The position numbers and the translations under genes were made by a program. A model generated the notes under the pieces. It ran no database searches. It saw nothing but the letters and a program-made list of their open reading frames with translations, and had not been told where the DNA came from. DNA of 64,000 bases, taken from assembly GCA_029532415.1 (NCBI GenBank), contig JAQOTA010000054.1:2046001-2110000 (forward strand), in the 5' to 3' direction. This document shows, piece after piece, positions 11,448 through 21,693 of this stretch. This DNA is from Marasmius tenuissimus. Lineage: Eukaryota > Basidiomycota > Agaricomycetes > Agaricales > Marasmiaceae. Every line of letters starts with the position of its first letter. Position 1 is the first letter of the stretch.

Positions 11448-14400
11448 TTACATGGTAAACCCAGCCATACCACCATACATCGCCATCCCTTCTTGTTTCT
11501 TTTTTCGTTCGGTCGAGCTCAAAGACGCGCTGTCCTCCTGAGCCCTCTTCCGTGTCTCTTGACGTTTTTTCAAGTCTTGTGCCAGTCGTTCAGTTTGGAT
11601 CCGTGCCGCCTCCTTCTTCCTCTTCTTCTCGTCTGCCTTGAGGGCCTTGTCCAATGGAAGCTTTGAAGTCGAGTGATTGTCTGCCTTGTCTCGTTTCAAG
11701 AACCGCGAGAAGCTGACACCCTTGAACGAAGGGGAAGTGGGAGAGATGGGGTCTGGTGAATGCGTGGAGCCTCCCGATGAAAACGAGGTCGTGGAACGGG
11801 TAATTGACCACTCAATGGTGGCCTTTTGCGTTGTCCATCCGGTTTTTGATCCAGCGTCGCTTTGCTCGGACGATAACGAGGTGTGAATAGAGGCGGTAGT
11901 ATGTTCATGGCTCCAATGTTGCTCCTCCTGGCGCTTCTCCTCTATTATACCGAGCGGTGGCTCTAGATATTCGGGAGGTACGACGATGGTATGCGGAGTT
12001 GGAGGTGAGTGGCCTTTGGAGCTACCGAGTGAGCTGTGGGAAGTTGACGATAGCAACGACGGTACATCGCTAACGTCCGTAGCGACGTCAGAAACGTAAG
12101 ACGGCCGGCGGCTCGACAAAGACTTTATTCGTGGGGATGGGGGCAGGTAGACACGTTCAATCCGTCCGTCAGGCGAGAGCAGGTCATATTGGCTGTCTGT
12201 CGAAACAGAGGGGGAGATGAGGGACGGTGTGTGGGTAGAGGAGCGCGATATCGATTCCGTTTCGTCGAATTCCTCTTCTTCTTCGACCCATGAACTGGTG
12301 AGTTCTGTACTCCGCGCTGATGCAACAGGATCAACAACTGTTTCTCCTAGATCATCATCACTCCTTGCGCGATCGTGACTGGGACGTTGAACCCGTATGT
12401 TGATCATTGGTTCGATGAGATCGGCCACGTCCCGAAGCTCCTGATCCGTTGTAATAGACACAACACTCAGGGCCCGGTTTCGGTGGTTCGTGTTCCGTGG
12501 AGGTCTCCGTAACGGCGTAGGTGCGAGGTAGCTGTCGGTGTCGTCGGTGAGGTCGATAACAGGTGGATTGGCTGAGTTATGAAGGGTGTGACTATGTGAG
12601 TCTATCGCATTTTACATTTCATTAATCTACTGAGAAAGCGAGCCAACTTAAGAATCCTTACTGTATCCGTTATTGGTGTCACTCTCCACCGTTCGCCAAC
12701 GAGCGTCGGAGGCGCCCCGGGGTCTCGACATATTCTTGTCGTAACCCGGACCTTCGTTGCCGTGAGACGGACCACCCCCTGATCCACCGTCCGGTGGTCG
12801 TCCACCGCTCCCGTTTTCTTTGTCACTGCGTTTTGATGTAGGCTTCCGCTGAGTATATGACTGTGGTAACATTCATCAGAAGAGAAGGACGTCAACAAAA
12901 CATTAGGAAACATCACCATCACAGTCTTCAGCGCCCTGATGACGATCACGCGTCAGTTCAGCGTTTGACAAGCGTTGTCGATCCACTTACCGTATTTGCA
13001 AGCTACGGCAGCCACATAGAGTAGCTACTTCATACACACCGACAGACGTCGAATTGGAGAGTGCCCGGTGCATCGCATGCTTGACGAGAGACTCCAGATG
13101 TGTGATCCGGTAGTTTGTTGCAAGCACCAAGAGTTGGCTAAGAACAGCTGGTGCTAGCTGGAGGGGGGTGAGCAATGCAAGAGTGTAGAAGTACCGGACG
13201 AGGGCCAGCGTTATCGGGTAGGGTTCGGAGAGATGTAGAGATCGCGGGGTGAGCCTAGGATCAGGTCGTGGTTCTTCTGAGGCAGTCGCTCCTGGAAGAA
13301 TGGGATTGTCGACGTGCATAAGAGATGTCGGAAGCTGGGCACTCGTCTCCGTCGCCACATGAGAGAACTTGTTCAACTGATCCTTGAACCAAGGCCAACG
13401 TTCCTCCAAAAGTTTCCTCGAGCACCCGATTTTGCGACCGTCGTCACAAATGATCTCGAAGTCAGAGAGAATGCCTTCTTCTAACGCGGCCAACCCCACC
13501 TCCTGCATCTCAAGGCTTAGTTTAAGCGACGGAGGCTGGTAGATACCGAACGCCTCCAGGTCAATGACAGCCACATGGTCCCAACTGAGTAGGCGGCGAT
13601 TGTAATCATCCACGAGGTTACCATTTCGGTTCCCAAATATCAAGAACTTGTTGGCATCCCCCCAGAGACATCCACGGAACCATGAACCAGTTTCGACTGC
13701 CTTCCCGGGGTCGATACGTGACCATGTCATGGTGAGGAGATCCAACACCCATATGGAAAACGACTGATATGTATGGGCAAGATACGTCCCTGCGATGATA
13801 AGGTGCGTGCCGAGGATGGCACCTGTGGGGAACCGAAGACCAGGAGGGAACGTGGTACCGCTCATTGCGGAGGAGCGCTCTTGTATTGTAAAATCAGTGT
13901 CGGGAAGAGGCGAAAAAACTTCCAGTTCGCGTTTGACATCAGTGAACTGTCAAGAGGTGTGGCGTTCAGCGGCAAGTTTGTATACAAGAAACAAAAAGGC
14001 TCACGTTGTAGTTGCTGTAGAGGTAAATGTCGGAAGGGAAATCTTCTGTCGGAACAGTGGAGTAAGGTAGATGAACTAGTGAATCTGTGGGAGTGAATTC
14101 GGCTTGCGTGGGTGTGCTACTATTGCTTTGTCGGAAACGGGTTCCAGGAGCCCCAAGTTTAGATGGATCGCGTTTCTCGTCCTGTGGGCGTCGAACACAT
14201 AGGTTAGAGGCGACTGCCACACTGCGATACGTGCCACAATGCCTGGGGTAATCACGTCGTTGAACCCACGTCTTCCCAAGAAGATCATAGACGCAGATAT
14301 CATCCAGCCATGTATTAAAGAAGTCTTGACCACCAATGATGAACAAACGGTCGGCGGTGACAGAAGATAGATGGGCGTATCGAGCGCGTGGAACGAAAGT

Positions 14401-14981
14401 TTCCGAGACGGGGGTGGGAAATTGGGATCCAGGGATCCAATGTCGCGTAGCGAGATCGAAGAAACGGACATCGTTGAGGACACAGAGATCATCCGGGTTA
14501 TGAGAATCTGGCTGGTTGCTCATTCCGCCGAAAATGATCAGCTGGTTATTCCCTGTGATATTAAACAGAATATTCATGAGGCATGCAGAATGAAAAGAAA
14601 CACGACCAAAACGCACAAGCATCTGCACTGTGGAAATACCGAGGTCTTGGGACATCGTCCTCAGGGAACGGTTGTATTCTCTCCCACACGAACGTCTCCA
14701 GATCGAAAACATACAGGTCAGAGACCATCCGCCGTTCTGCCACAAGGCGTCCTCCCTATTCATCTTTCAGAACTCATTTTCTGTGAATGAACACGGATAT
14801 ACCCACAAAGAGATACATCTTGGACCCCACAACAGTCGTGGACGCACCCTGTTGAACACGTTTAATCAAGCTGCACGAGTTGATTGAATGAACTCGGTTT
14901 GAGACTGACCACAAGCTTTGAAGGGACCTCTCCTGAGGTTTTGCGGCATGAGGTTGTGAGGTCGTAGATAGAGTGAAGCAT
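11448..14981 (-). CDS. kelch-repeat / BTB-domain protein, possibly Ral2-like
   Basis: Exons, 5' to 3' on the minus strand: 14981-14910, 14848-14807, 14755-14617, 14552-14005, 13946-12991, 12935-12917, 12860-12662, 12601-11448 (1042 aa). Residues 1 to about 380 carry kelch-type blades: SKMYLFGGRLVAERRM, NNQLIIFGGMSNQPDS, DRLFIIGGQDFFNTWLDD, HLIIAGTYLAHTYQS. Residues about 420-560 resemble a BTB fold (DFEIICDDGRKIGCSRKLLE, then EPYPITLALVRYFYTLALL). The C-terminal 400 residues are serine/proline-rich and acidic, ending in a basic helical segment (DEKKRKKEAARIQTERLAQD) and GFTM. Kelch/BTB proteins act as scaffolds or Cullin-3 adaptors. Fission-yeast Ral2, needed for Ras1 signalling, has a similar kelch plus BTB layout; assignment to that group is inference. 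A 19-nt exon (12935-12917) is present. The start at 14981 is the first ATG that keeps the frame; an upstream exon cannot be excluded. Confidence 0.8.
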
Positions 14982-17055
14982 ATCGAATGCTACAGACGCT
15001 CACTCGTCGATGCTGGTCAGAAAGAGAACAGAGCAGAAGGAAATGATGGAGAGGAAGGATGAGGGAAATATGCAATATCGAATTAATATGATAAATGCAG
15101 GGAGCCTGCGGTCTCAGGATCGAGATTTCCTTACTCCTTTTGGCTACAAGCCTATGCCCGTTCCGGTATTTTTGATCCGGCGCCGCGATGTCCATATAGC
15201 CGTTGCGCGTCCTCCCTACCACCACCCGCACATCTCACAGGCACCTCTTTCCGAATTCTGGCAAATTTCTGTCTGTTAACTACCGTCAACTGCGCGTCAC
15301 TCGTATTGAGCTCATCTAACGTTAACGCGACGTGAATTGTACGGTCTTGTGCCCTTGCAGGGAATTCAAATCATACCCACGTCCCTAGGCCTAATCAAAT
15401 GTGTAATTCACAAATGATATTCCTTCCAGAACTTCCACGCAATAGCTTCTTGAATGAGCATAGACTTATCTTCAGACCGTGTTGGGTATTCCACGCTTTG
15501 AACGCACCAGCAGACCTTGGCGAACTCGACACGGTCTTCGGCCAAACCTATCCGTGGGGTTCAAGGCCAGTAGATTGTAATTGCAATGTGCAAAGGTCAT
15601 CCCAACGACAAGAAGGAAGAGAAGCCATGGTCCACTCGGCTCCTCTGCTTCGTCCTTCGAGGTGGGATTCCGATGCCCATTCCCTCACACTCAACGGTAC
15701 GTTCCATGTGGAGGGATAGTCTGTTTTTTTTCCACAAATCTCCACGAGCCTCATGCTCCCGGGCCCGATATTTGACCACCAAGTCCGCAAGTTGCCGACG
15801 CAAATCCGGTCGCTCTGAAGATCGTTTTCCAGGGGTCGTTGCTAGCCATACATAACACTCAAGGTAAGTACTTACTCTTAATTTCGACTGACTGATGGCG
15901 AAAGGATTCAGACGCGGGAGGATGAACGCCACACCGCGCGTCCTGAAAATACACACTCCAGGTCCCAGGTCATGGCAAGGTGATACGCAAGTCTTCACCG
16001 ACGTGACCAAGAGGCTGTTGAGCGCGGCCTGGTGCGGAACAGGACCCTGCGCCTACCTGATAGGCGAGGTTCTTGGGCGTTCCCTCGGGGACGCCCAGTC
16101 CGGTGGAGTGGGATGACGCGCAAAAAAAAAGTTCGAATGTGCGATAAGAGGGGATAAATGGGATTGATGCCATTTGACTGCATATGTTTTTTTCACCGTC
16201 GATTTTCATTTATCATTTGTTACTTACTGGAGTTCGGTTCGTATTCGGTATGGTCTGAGTTGCAGTTGGCGTGATCAACATTCTCACCGTCTGCATATCA
16301 ATGACTGCGAGTTGACTGCGACACTGCGATGGGAGGTATCCTACTCCTGGAAGATGATTTCGCCCTTCCGGGTGAGTCGGTAGACTTTTCCAAGTGCCAA
16401 GCGTTGAGGGGATTTTGAGTGACCCTAAAACCTTGACAAATTCTAGGTGATGCCCCTCAGCGTCGCTCTGTTTGAAGGGCGTCCCTGGTAACCCCGTGAA
16501 ACCCCGAGCGCTACTAGATAGGCTCTTAGAGTGATGAAAGAGAAAAGATCTGCAGCAGAGTACGTGGCACACGAGAAACACTGCCTTGAAAGCGGGTAAC
16601 TTGTTTTGACGGGAGTTGCAGATGCGTGGAAAGAGCGCTAAGCAGATATAGGGTATTGGTGCCCGGGGTCACTGGCCACTGAACTATGGACATAGATATT
16701 GGATGTAAAAGGAGACGATCAGAGGGGTGCACAGTTGGAGACTTGGAAGGAGAAGATGTTGGACGGAAGACCCAGGCGTGCATTCACTCGAGAGCAACGA
16801 CGAAGGTTTCGCATCAAAGGAAAAGAGGAGGCAGGCTGTCGTCAGGCAAAATTCTAGAGGGTTCGAGAAGTACTAGAGCGACCAAGACGGACCCCGCGGC
16901 AAGGATTCATCATTGAGGGCACGGATAGCATAACCGTGCTTGTGTCCCAACACAGATACAAGGATGGAATGCAGGTCGGTGGCAGAGGCAAGGTGTCCCC
17001 AAGCGCCCAAGTGCACATGGACGAGATTCGGGGTTTGCCGAATCTAGCGCTCACA
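14982..17055. other. about 2 kb without a supportable gene
   Basis: Includes the upstream region of the kelch/BTB gene. The minus strand at 16010-15597 has a 137-codon open frame and neighbouring pieces that could be exons, with plausible splice signals, but no family is recognised and frames cannot be joined convincingly. I see no RNA gene or repeat. Confidence 0.4.
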
Positions 17056-17072
17056 TCTAATCTAATCTAATC
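17056..17072. repeat. short tandem repeat (TCTAA)x3
   Basis: Three perfect TCTAA units followed by TC, centred about 45 bases upstream of the first PDX3 start codon. It may lie in the promoter or leader. Too short to assign a function. Confidence 0.6.
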
Positions 17073-17107
17073 GGATGATCATGAGCAATCGGCGTGATCA
17101 ATGAATC

Positions 17108-17977
17108 ATGTTTCCCCGACTCCTACCGTCGCGGTTACTCCAGTTCGCCGGAGTATTGCGTACTCTCTCTCCTCCTCAGCGTATCCCCCTCAGGGGTATC
17201 ATGTCCGACGTTATTATATCTGAACCCACCATGGACAGGATCAAGGTCCTACCTCACAATCAGTACCAATCACCGGATCATCTTTCGCCTTCCACTGCTC
17301 TACCTTCCCCACTCGACCAGTTCCACACATGGTTCAAAGAAGCTGTAGAAAAGGGAGTTAAAGAACCAGAAGCAATGTCTCTATCAACCGCTACGCCTGA
17401 TGGCGTTCCATCTGCTCGCTTCGTGCTCTTCAAGCAGCTGGACTCACGTGGATTCGTATTCTTCACCAACTATACATCTCGAAAGTCACAGGAATTGGTA
17501 TCCAACCCGAACGCCGCACTCGCCTTCTATTGGAGAGAAATTCATAGATCGATCAGGGTGGTCGGTAGTGTGGAAAAGATCAGCCGTGAAGAAAGCGAGG
17601 AATACTTCAAGTCAAGACCGATCGGGAGTCAGCTAGGGGCTTGGGCTAGCAAACAGAGTTCAGTCGTTGGAGAAGGCGAGGTACACGAACGTTTAAAGAA
17701 GATCGAAGAGCGCTTTGGCGTACATGAGAACGATAAAGAAACTTCTGTCCCCCTTCCGGAGTTCTGGGGTGGTTGGAGAGTCGTACCAAAGTTGGCATAC
17801 CTTCCTGTTTCTTTCTCGTACACACGTGCTTACAAGTTCCTTAACCCCCCCCCCCCCCCCAGGGAGATCGAATTCTGGAGTGGAAAACCCTCCCGTCTGC
17901 ATGACCGTGTTCGCTATCTACGAGTGAACGGAATCTCGGACGAACCACAATGGCAGGTTGATAGACTATCCCCTTGA
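17108..17977 (+). CDS. PDX3: pyridoxamine 5'-phosphate oxidase
   Basis: Exons 17108-17790 and 17863-17977 (265 aa). The enzyme uses FMN and oxygen to turn pyridoxine or pyridoxamine phosphate into pyridoxal phosphate. Visible family blocks: PLDQFHTWFKEAV, SARFVLFKQLDSRGFVFFTN, AALAFYWREIHRSIRVVGSV, SRPIGSQLGAWASKQSS, and, only after splicing, WGGWRVVPKEIEFWSGKPSR followed by LHDRVRYLR and the C-terminal VDRLSP. The intron (17791-17862, 72 nt) starts GTTGGC and its pyrimidine tract is a pure run of C. It keeps the frame and has no stop, so an unspliced mRNA would encode 24 extra residues inside the active-site region. The first 31 residues (MFPRLLPSRLLQFAGVLRTL...) look like a mitochondrial presequence; a second ATG at 17201 would give a cytosolic form. 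The gene is convergent with the aldolase, 233 bases away. Confidence 0.93.
   Translation: MFPRLLPSRLLQFAGVLRTLSPPQRIPLRGIMSDVIISEPTMDRIKVLPHNQYQSPDHLSPSTALPSPLDQFHTWFKEAVEKGVKEPEAMSLSTATPDGVPSARFVLFKQLDSRGFVFFTNYTSRKSQELVSNPNAALAFYWREIHRSIRVVGSVEKISREESEEYFKSRPIGSQLGAWASKQSSVVGEGEVHERLKKIEERFGVHENDKETSVPLPEFWGGWRVVPKLAYLPVSFSYTRAYKFLNPPPPPREIEFWSGKPSRLHDRVRYLRVNGISDEPQWQVDRLSP
17845..17860 (+). repeat. C16 homopolymer inside the PDX3 intron
   Basis: Sixteen consecutive C residues immediately before the AG acceptor of the PDX3 intron, in the place of the usual U-rich tract. Homopolymers of this length vary easily in length, both biologically and by sequencing error. Confidence 0.9.
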
Positions 17978-18210
17978 CCCCGCGGGTCTTCTAGAACAAA
18001 GGAAATATTGGCAAAGAAGTTATCACACCTCGGATCTTATTCGTATGCATGTGCGAGCGATAGTGGTAGCGGTAGTCGTCTCTTCAACACCGCAGACGCC
18101 GTTAATAAGAATACGACGCTCACGATTTGCCAAGTTTCATATCGTACATGAAGTTCCATTATTCTGTTGCTTTTCACAAATTTTCTCGACGAACCAGAGA
18201 CTATCGTAGC

Positions 18211-19539
18211 CTAAAGGTCGCCCTTCGCAGCCCGGAGGCACCCTTGTGCAGCACGTTCCAAAGATTGCTTCATGGCTCCTGCGTCACCCTGGACCCAGTG
18301 TCGGATAGCGTCGCCCTGTAGAGCACGTCCGTAAGAGAAAGATAAGGGAGGTAGCCTTGAGAAAGGTGAGGTCGGAGGAGACGAATTGACGAGCTTGTTC
18401 AGTGATGAGAGATGATTCAAGGCAACTGGCGTCGGGAGACCCCCTGAGTTCGTCCCCACGGATGAGCTTGAGTCCAGCAAGGGAAGCGAAAAACGAATAC
18501 AGTACCTGAGAGAAACACCACACCAGCGACAGCAGAAGGCACAGAGTTGGAGATAACTGTCGCTGTAGCAAGCGCGATGTCTTGCGATGTGGTCTTATCC
18601 CGAGATGGATGCTTCAAACCAGGTTGTGGGTACGAGGGTTTGATAAGAGTTCCTGGGTTAACCTTGTTGAGAATATATGAGGTGACACGGGCAGTGACTC
18701 TACGTACCTTCTAGCAAAACTCCGTGACTTGCACAACGGTCGAATATCAACCTTATAGCCTTCTGGTGGACCTCCACACTTCGTGCGAGATCTGCATCAG
18801 CCGAGAACTCGACGTCCGGTTCCACGATAGGTACCAATCCTGCTTGCTGACTGATCGAGGCATATATCGCTAGGGTGTCTGCCTGTAGATCGAGGGCCGT
18901 CTGAGTTGGCAGCCCTAGTGCATCGCTGGTGCAAGCAATAGGAACACGCCACTTAGAGAATCTTGCTCCAGCCGCACGTGCGGCCTGCAATTTAGCTAGG
19001 AGGTCGTCAAGCCCTTGTACAATGAACTCAAATGGAGAGGCAGGTAGAGGTGCAAGTTCGCCGTTCGCTCGCACACCGATGATGATCCCATTCTTGGAAA
19101 GAATTGGACCAAGTTTGAATTCTAGGAGTGTTTCCGAGTATACGATGACACCAGAGATGTGTTCTGTTGGGTGCGAGACGGTGTGAATGTGAATTCTACA
19201 TGGTACTTCAACGATCCACATACCTTTTGGGACTGCACTATAAACTGCTTCTCTCCATGCTTTTCTTCTCTGCAGCATATCCTCCTCAGAGGAGGACTGA
19301 GCCTGTCCTGCTGCAACGAAGGCGGCTTCAATCACATCAGGGCTCTCGTCTGTGGCGTAGATTCCGCGACCGCGAGGGTTGACCAAAGCTTGCGCAGTCT
19401 CTATGAGCTCTTTTGCAACTGATGGGCTATGATGAGGAGCGATAAAGACGTTGATGTTGGCCGAATTGATCTCAGGAGCATCGTCCGTAATAGAGAACAA
19501 GTTGGATGGAGAACTGAAAGTGTTGGGTACATCAGCCAT
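18211..19539 (-). CDS. class I fructose-bisphosphate aldolase
   Basis: Exons on the minus strand: 19539-19224, 19163-18708, 18652-18506, 18443-18211 (383 aa). This Schiff-base aldolase cleaves fructose 1,6-bisphosphate in glycolysis. Class I hallmarks: GRGIYATDES (Asp64), ARFSKWRVPI (Lys176), LVPIVEPDVEF (Glu220), LLEGTLIKPS (Lys262, the Schiff-base lysine, next to a splice join), GVVFLSGG across the last intron, and FSYGRALQ. No zinc-histidine pattern of class II enzymes is present. The first intron (19164-19223, 60 nt) keeps the frame and lacks a stop; removing it restores VPKEHISGVIVYSETLL. Yeasts and most studied fungi use a class II enzyme, so this may be a second or replacing aldolase. 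Divergent from the small gene at 19792, with about 250 bases between starts. The C-terminal tail lacks the tyrosine end of animal enzymes. Confidence 0.92.
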
Positions 19540-19791
19540 AGTGAGGTATCGATTCGAGAATTGTAGTGAAGGTTAAGATGGGTCTCTTGGAGTGCTTCAA
19601 CGAGCTACTTTCATGATTTATATCCATGGGAGAATCACCCTCGGCGCCCTCGATGTCATTGTTCGGTCTCATGACAAGGACCTGGAAAGAGAGAAAGAGC
19701 TTATGTGTGACAAATGTTGTGACTGACACGAACCCTCACGAACCCGACATTGACGCGTTTTCCCAGGTTACTCTCTTGCCAGTGGACAATC

Positions 19792-20270
19792 ATGTTCAAA
19801 AATATTGGTCGTTCTTCTCGGGGCGCTCTGTGCCGCGTCAATGGACGAAAACCTTTCTCTGCTTCCTCCATGCAATTCGACGCAGCACCGAAACGACCAA
19901 GGACGCTCTCTGGCGAGGAAGATCCCGACCTCAAGGATTTTCGCCCTCCGTGGGTTTACCTATCAGCAAGGCTTGCTACTCACGTTGTGATACCAGGTAA
20001 TGTGCTCATCCAGTGTATCTAGAGCTAAATTGATCTTCAAAACAGTTACCATTCTATACTTCGTCTTCATACACAACCATGGTGACCACGAGCACGTTTT
20101 CCAACCAGTGAGTAAGACTGTTCTGCTCTGGAACTCATTTCAACGTTCGTTAGTTCCGGCGATGGGCAACACGTCAAAAGGCATCTTTCTTCACGCTTTC
20201 CCCTGAAGAAGAAAAACTGTTGAAGGGACAAGAGAGATCTCCATCTGAACCTTCCACGACAAATCCGTAG
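19792..20270 (+). CDS. small predicted mitochondrial membrane protein
   Basis: Exons 19792-19996, 20046-20107, 20154-20270 (127 aa), with 49- and 46-nt GT-AG introns and an exact frame. The N-terminus (MFKNIGRSSRGALCRVNGRK, then FSASSMQFDA) is rich in Arg and Ser without acids and looks like a cleavable mitochondrial presequence. One hydrophobic segment (LATHVVIPVTILYFVFIH, about residues 61-79) is followed by a histidine/acid-rich loop (NHGDHEHVFQP) and a charged tail (LSPEEEKLLKGQERS). Length and layout suggest a single-pass inner-membrane protein such as a small respiratory-chain or assembly subunit, but I do not recognise the family. Confidence 0.7.
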
Positions 20271-20978
20271 TTCTGCAAACTATTCGCAAGCCTAGTCACC
20301 CATGATTTGCACACAGTGGATCACCATACCAACCCTGACCCATCAAATCCTGTCTACGACTTCAGGAGCTCAACCCTCGACAGATATAGACTTACAACCG
20401 TGGCGAAGTGCCGCAGGTCAGCACCCCAGGACTGCTCCGAGGTACTTATACGTAGGCTCGGCCAAGGTCCTTCCGTTCACCAATCTCTTTGGTGAGGTCC
20501 GGGAAGCTCTGATTCAGTATCCTCGTCTCCATAGACATAGCTTACATTGAACTCCAATACGACTCTCGTTCCCGTTTGCGAATTGTGCCGTCTGGGCCTC
20601 CCCTTCTCGAAGCATGATGCTCAGGGAATTACTACTGTCTACCAAGCAGTCAGATCACGCGTAATACTCAGCAAGGTCATGAAATCACGGTGTTTCGATC
20701 TGTTGGTCGTAGAGATTCAAAGCATCTTGTGAAAGAATCGTTGATGCTTCAAGTTAGACGAAGCATTTCTTCTAGTAACTTCCTGAATCGACTTGGCGTA
20801 ATCTCATTCAACTTCGCAAATCTGGTATTCGAAGCGGAATGTCAGAAGACTGACCTGACTCATCAATATGCGCTCTCCAAAACTGGACTCCGAAGACAAT
20901 CCCCGCGGTCAAATGTGTGTTATGCAGTTCAACGAAATCCGAGGGATGAGGTGAGACGGACTGGGCGGCGACGCTGAG
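20271..20978. other. no gene seen
   Basis: Short open frames only (up to 95 codons), without splice-linked partners or recognisable families. The stretch probably holds the 3' ends of the small mitochondrial-type gene and of the unknown minus-strand ORF. Confidence 0.45.
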
Positions 20979-21587
20979 CTAGAAGCGCGTGGAAGCTCCA
21001 AACCGAATCGACCCCACAGGTCCTTTTGGTACCACAAAGCTCTGTAAGTTCGTTTCTTGCGGACCCAGATCTGATTCGTCGGACTGTGGCGGACGGAAAA
21101 CGCTCCCATCCTCAAATGTGGCCACGAGGTCAGTCGCCACAGACAGTGTCGAGGGATAGGACTTATAGGTGACAGAAATATACATGGAGCAGAAGGGCAC
21201 GGTATTCACTGTGAATCCCGGAGGTAGTCGAATAGGCTGGAGGACACCGCGCATATGCGGTTCCTCCCGGAATTCCAGCCTTACCTTCGTGTGTTTGGCT
21301 TCAGAGGGCCATACGTGGAAGAGCCAGGGAAATAGCGCCACGAGCCCTTCTATAGCACAACGCGTGTGCGAAGGGTCGCACGATAGAAGGATATTTGAGA
21401 ACGCACAACGAATCTGCTCCATCGCCTCAAATCCAGAGCTCCGCAGCGATCGAGCTATGATAATCAACTCTAGAAGCAGGCTTGTTTCCTGTGTGGCGCC
21501 TCCACCACGGAAGTTAGGTGCGAGACGACCTGCTGAGGGATCACAAGACATGATTTTGGAGAATTGAACCAACGCGTTCCGAGGCAT
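20979..21587 (-). CDS. unknown 202-aa protein
   Basis: A single uninterrupted frame of 202 codons, long for this intron-rich DNA, beginning MPRNALVQFSKIMSC and ending STRF. It starts 107 bases downstream of the FKBP12 stop on the same strand. The sequence has a helical part (SLLLELIIIARSLRSSGFEA) and a beta-rich part (HTKVRLEFREEPHMRG, TVNTVPFCSMYISVTYKSYP). No family is recognised and no signal peptide is seen. The gene may have further exons either side; the reading could also be the remaining exon of an older gene. Confidence 0.5.
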   Translation of the reverse strand: MPRNALVQFSKIMSCDPSAGRLAPNFRGGGATQETSLLLELIIIARSLRSSGFEAMEQIRCAFSNILLSCDPSHTRCAIEGLVALFPWLFHVWPSEAKHTKVRLEFREEPHMRGVLQPIRLPPGFTVNTVPFCSMYISVTYKSYPSTLSVATDLVATFEDGSVFRPPQSDESDLGPQETNLQSFVVPKGPVGSIRFGASTRF

Positions 21588-21693
21588 GTAGATCGCGAGA
21601 CGGGATCACAGGCTTTGAGTGTAACCAGATACAAGATTCAGAGACCAAAATAATACAAGTGAGGGACATACGCGGAAAGAAACAGATCAGCGA

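Noticed and set aside
15597..16010. 137-codon minus-strand frame with splice-like neighbours
   Set aside because: The neighbouring pieces cannot be joined without stops and no family is recognised.
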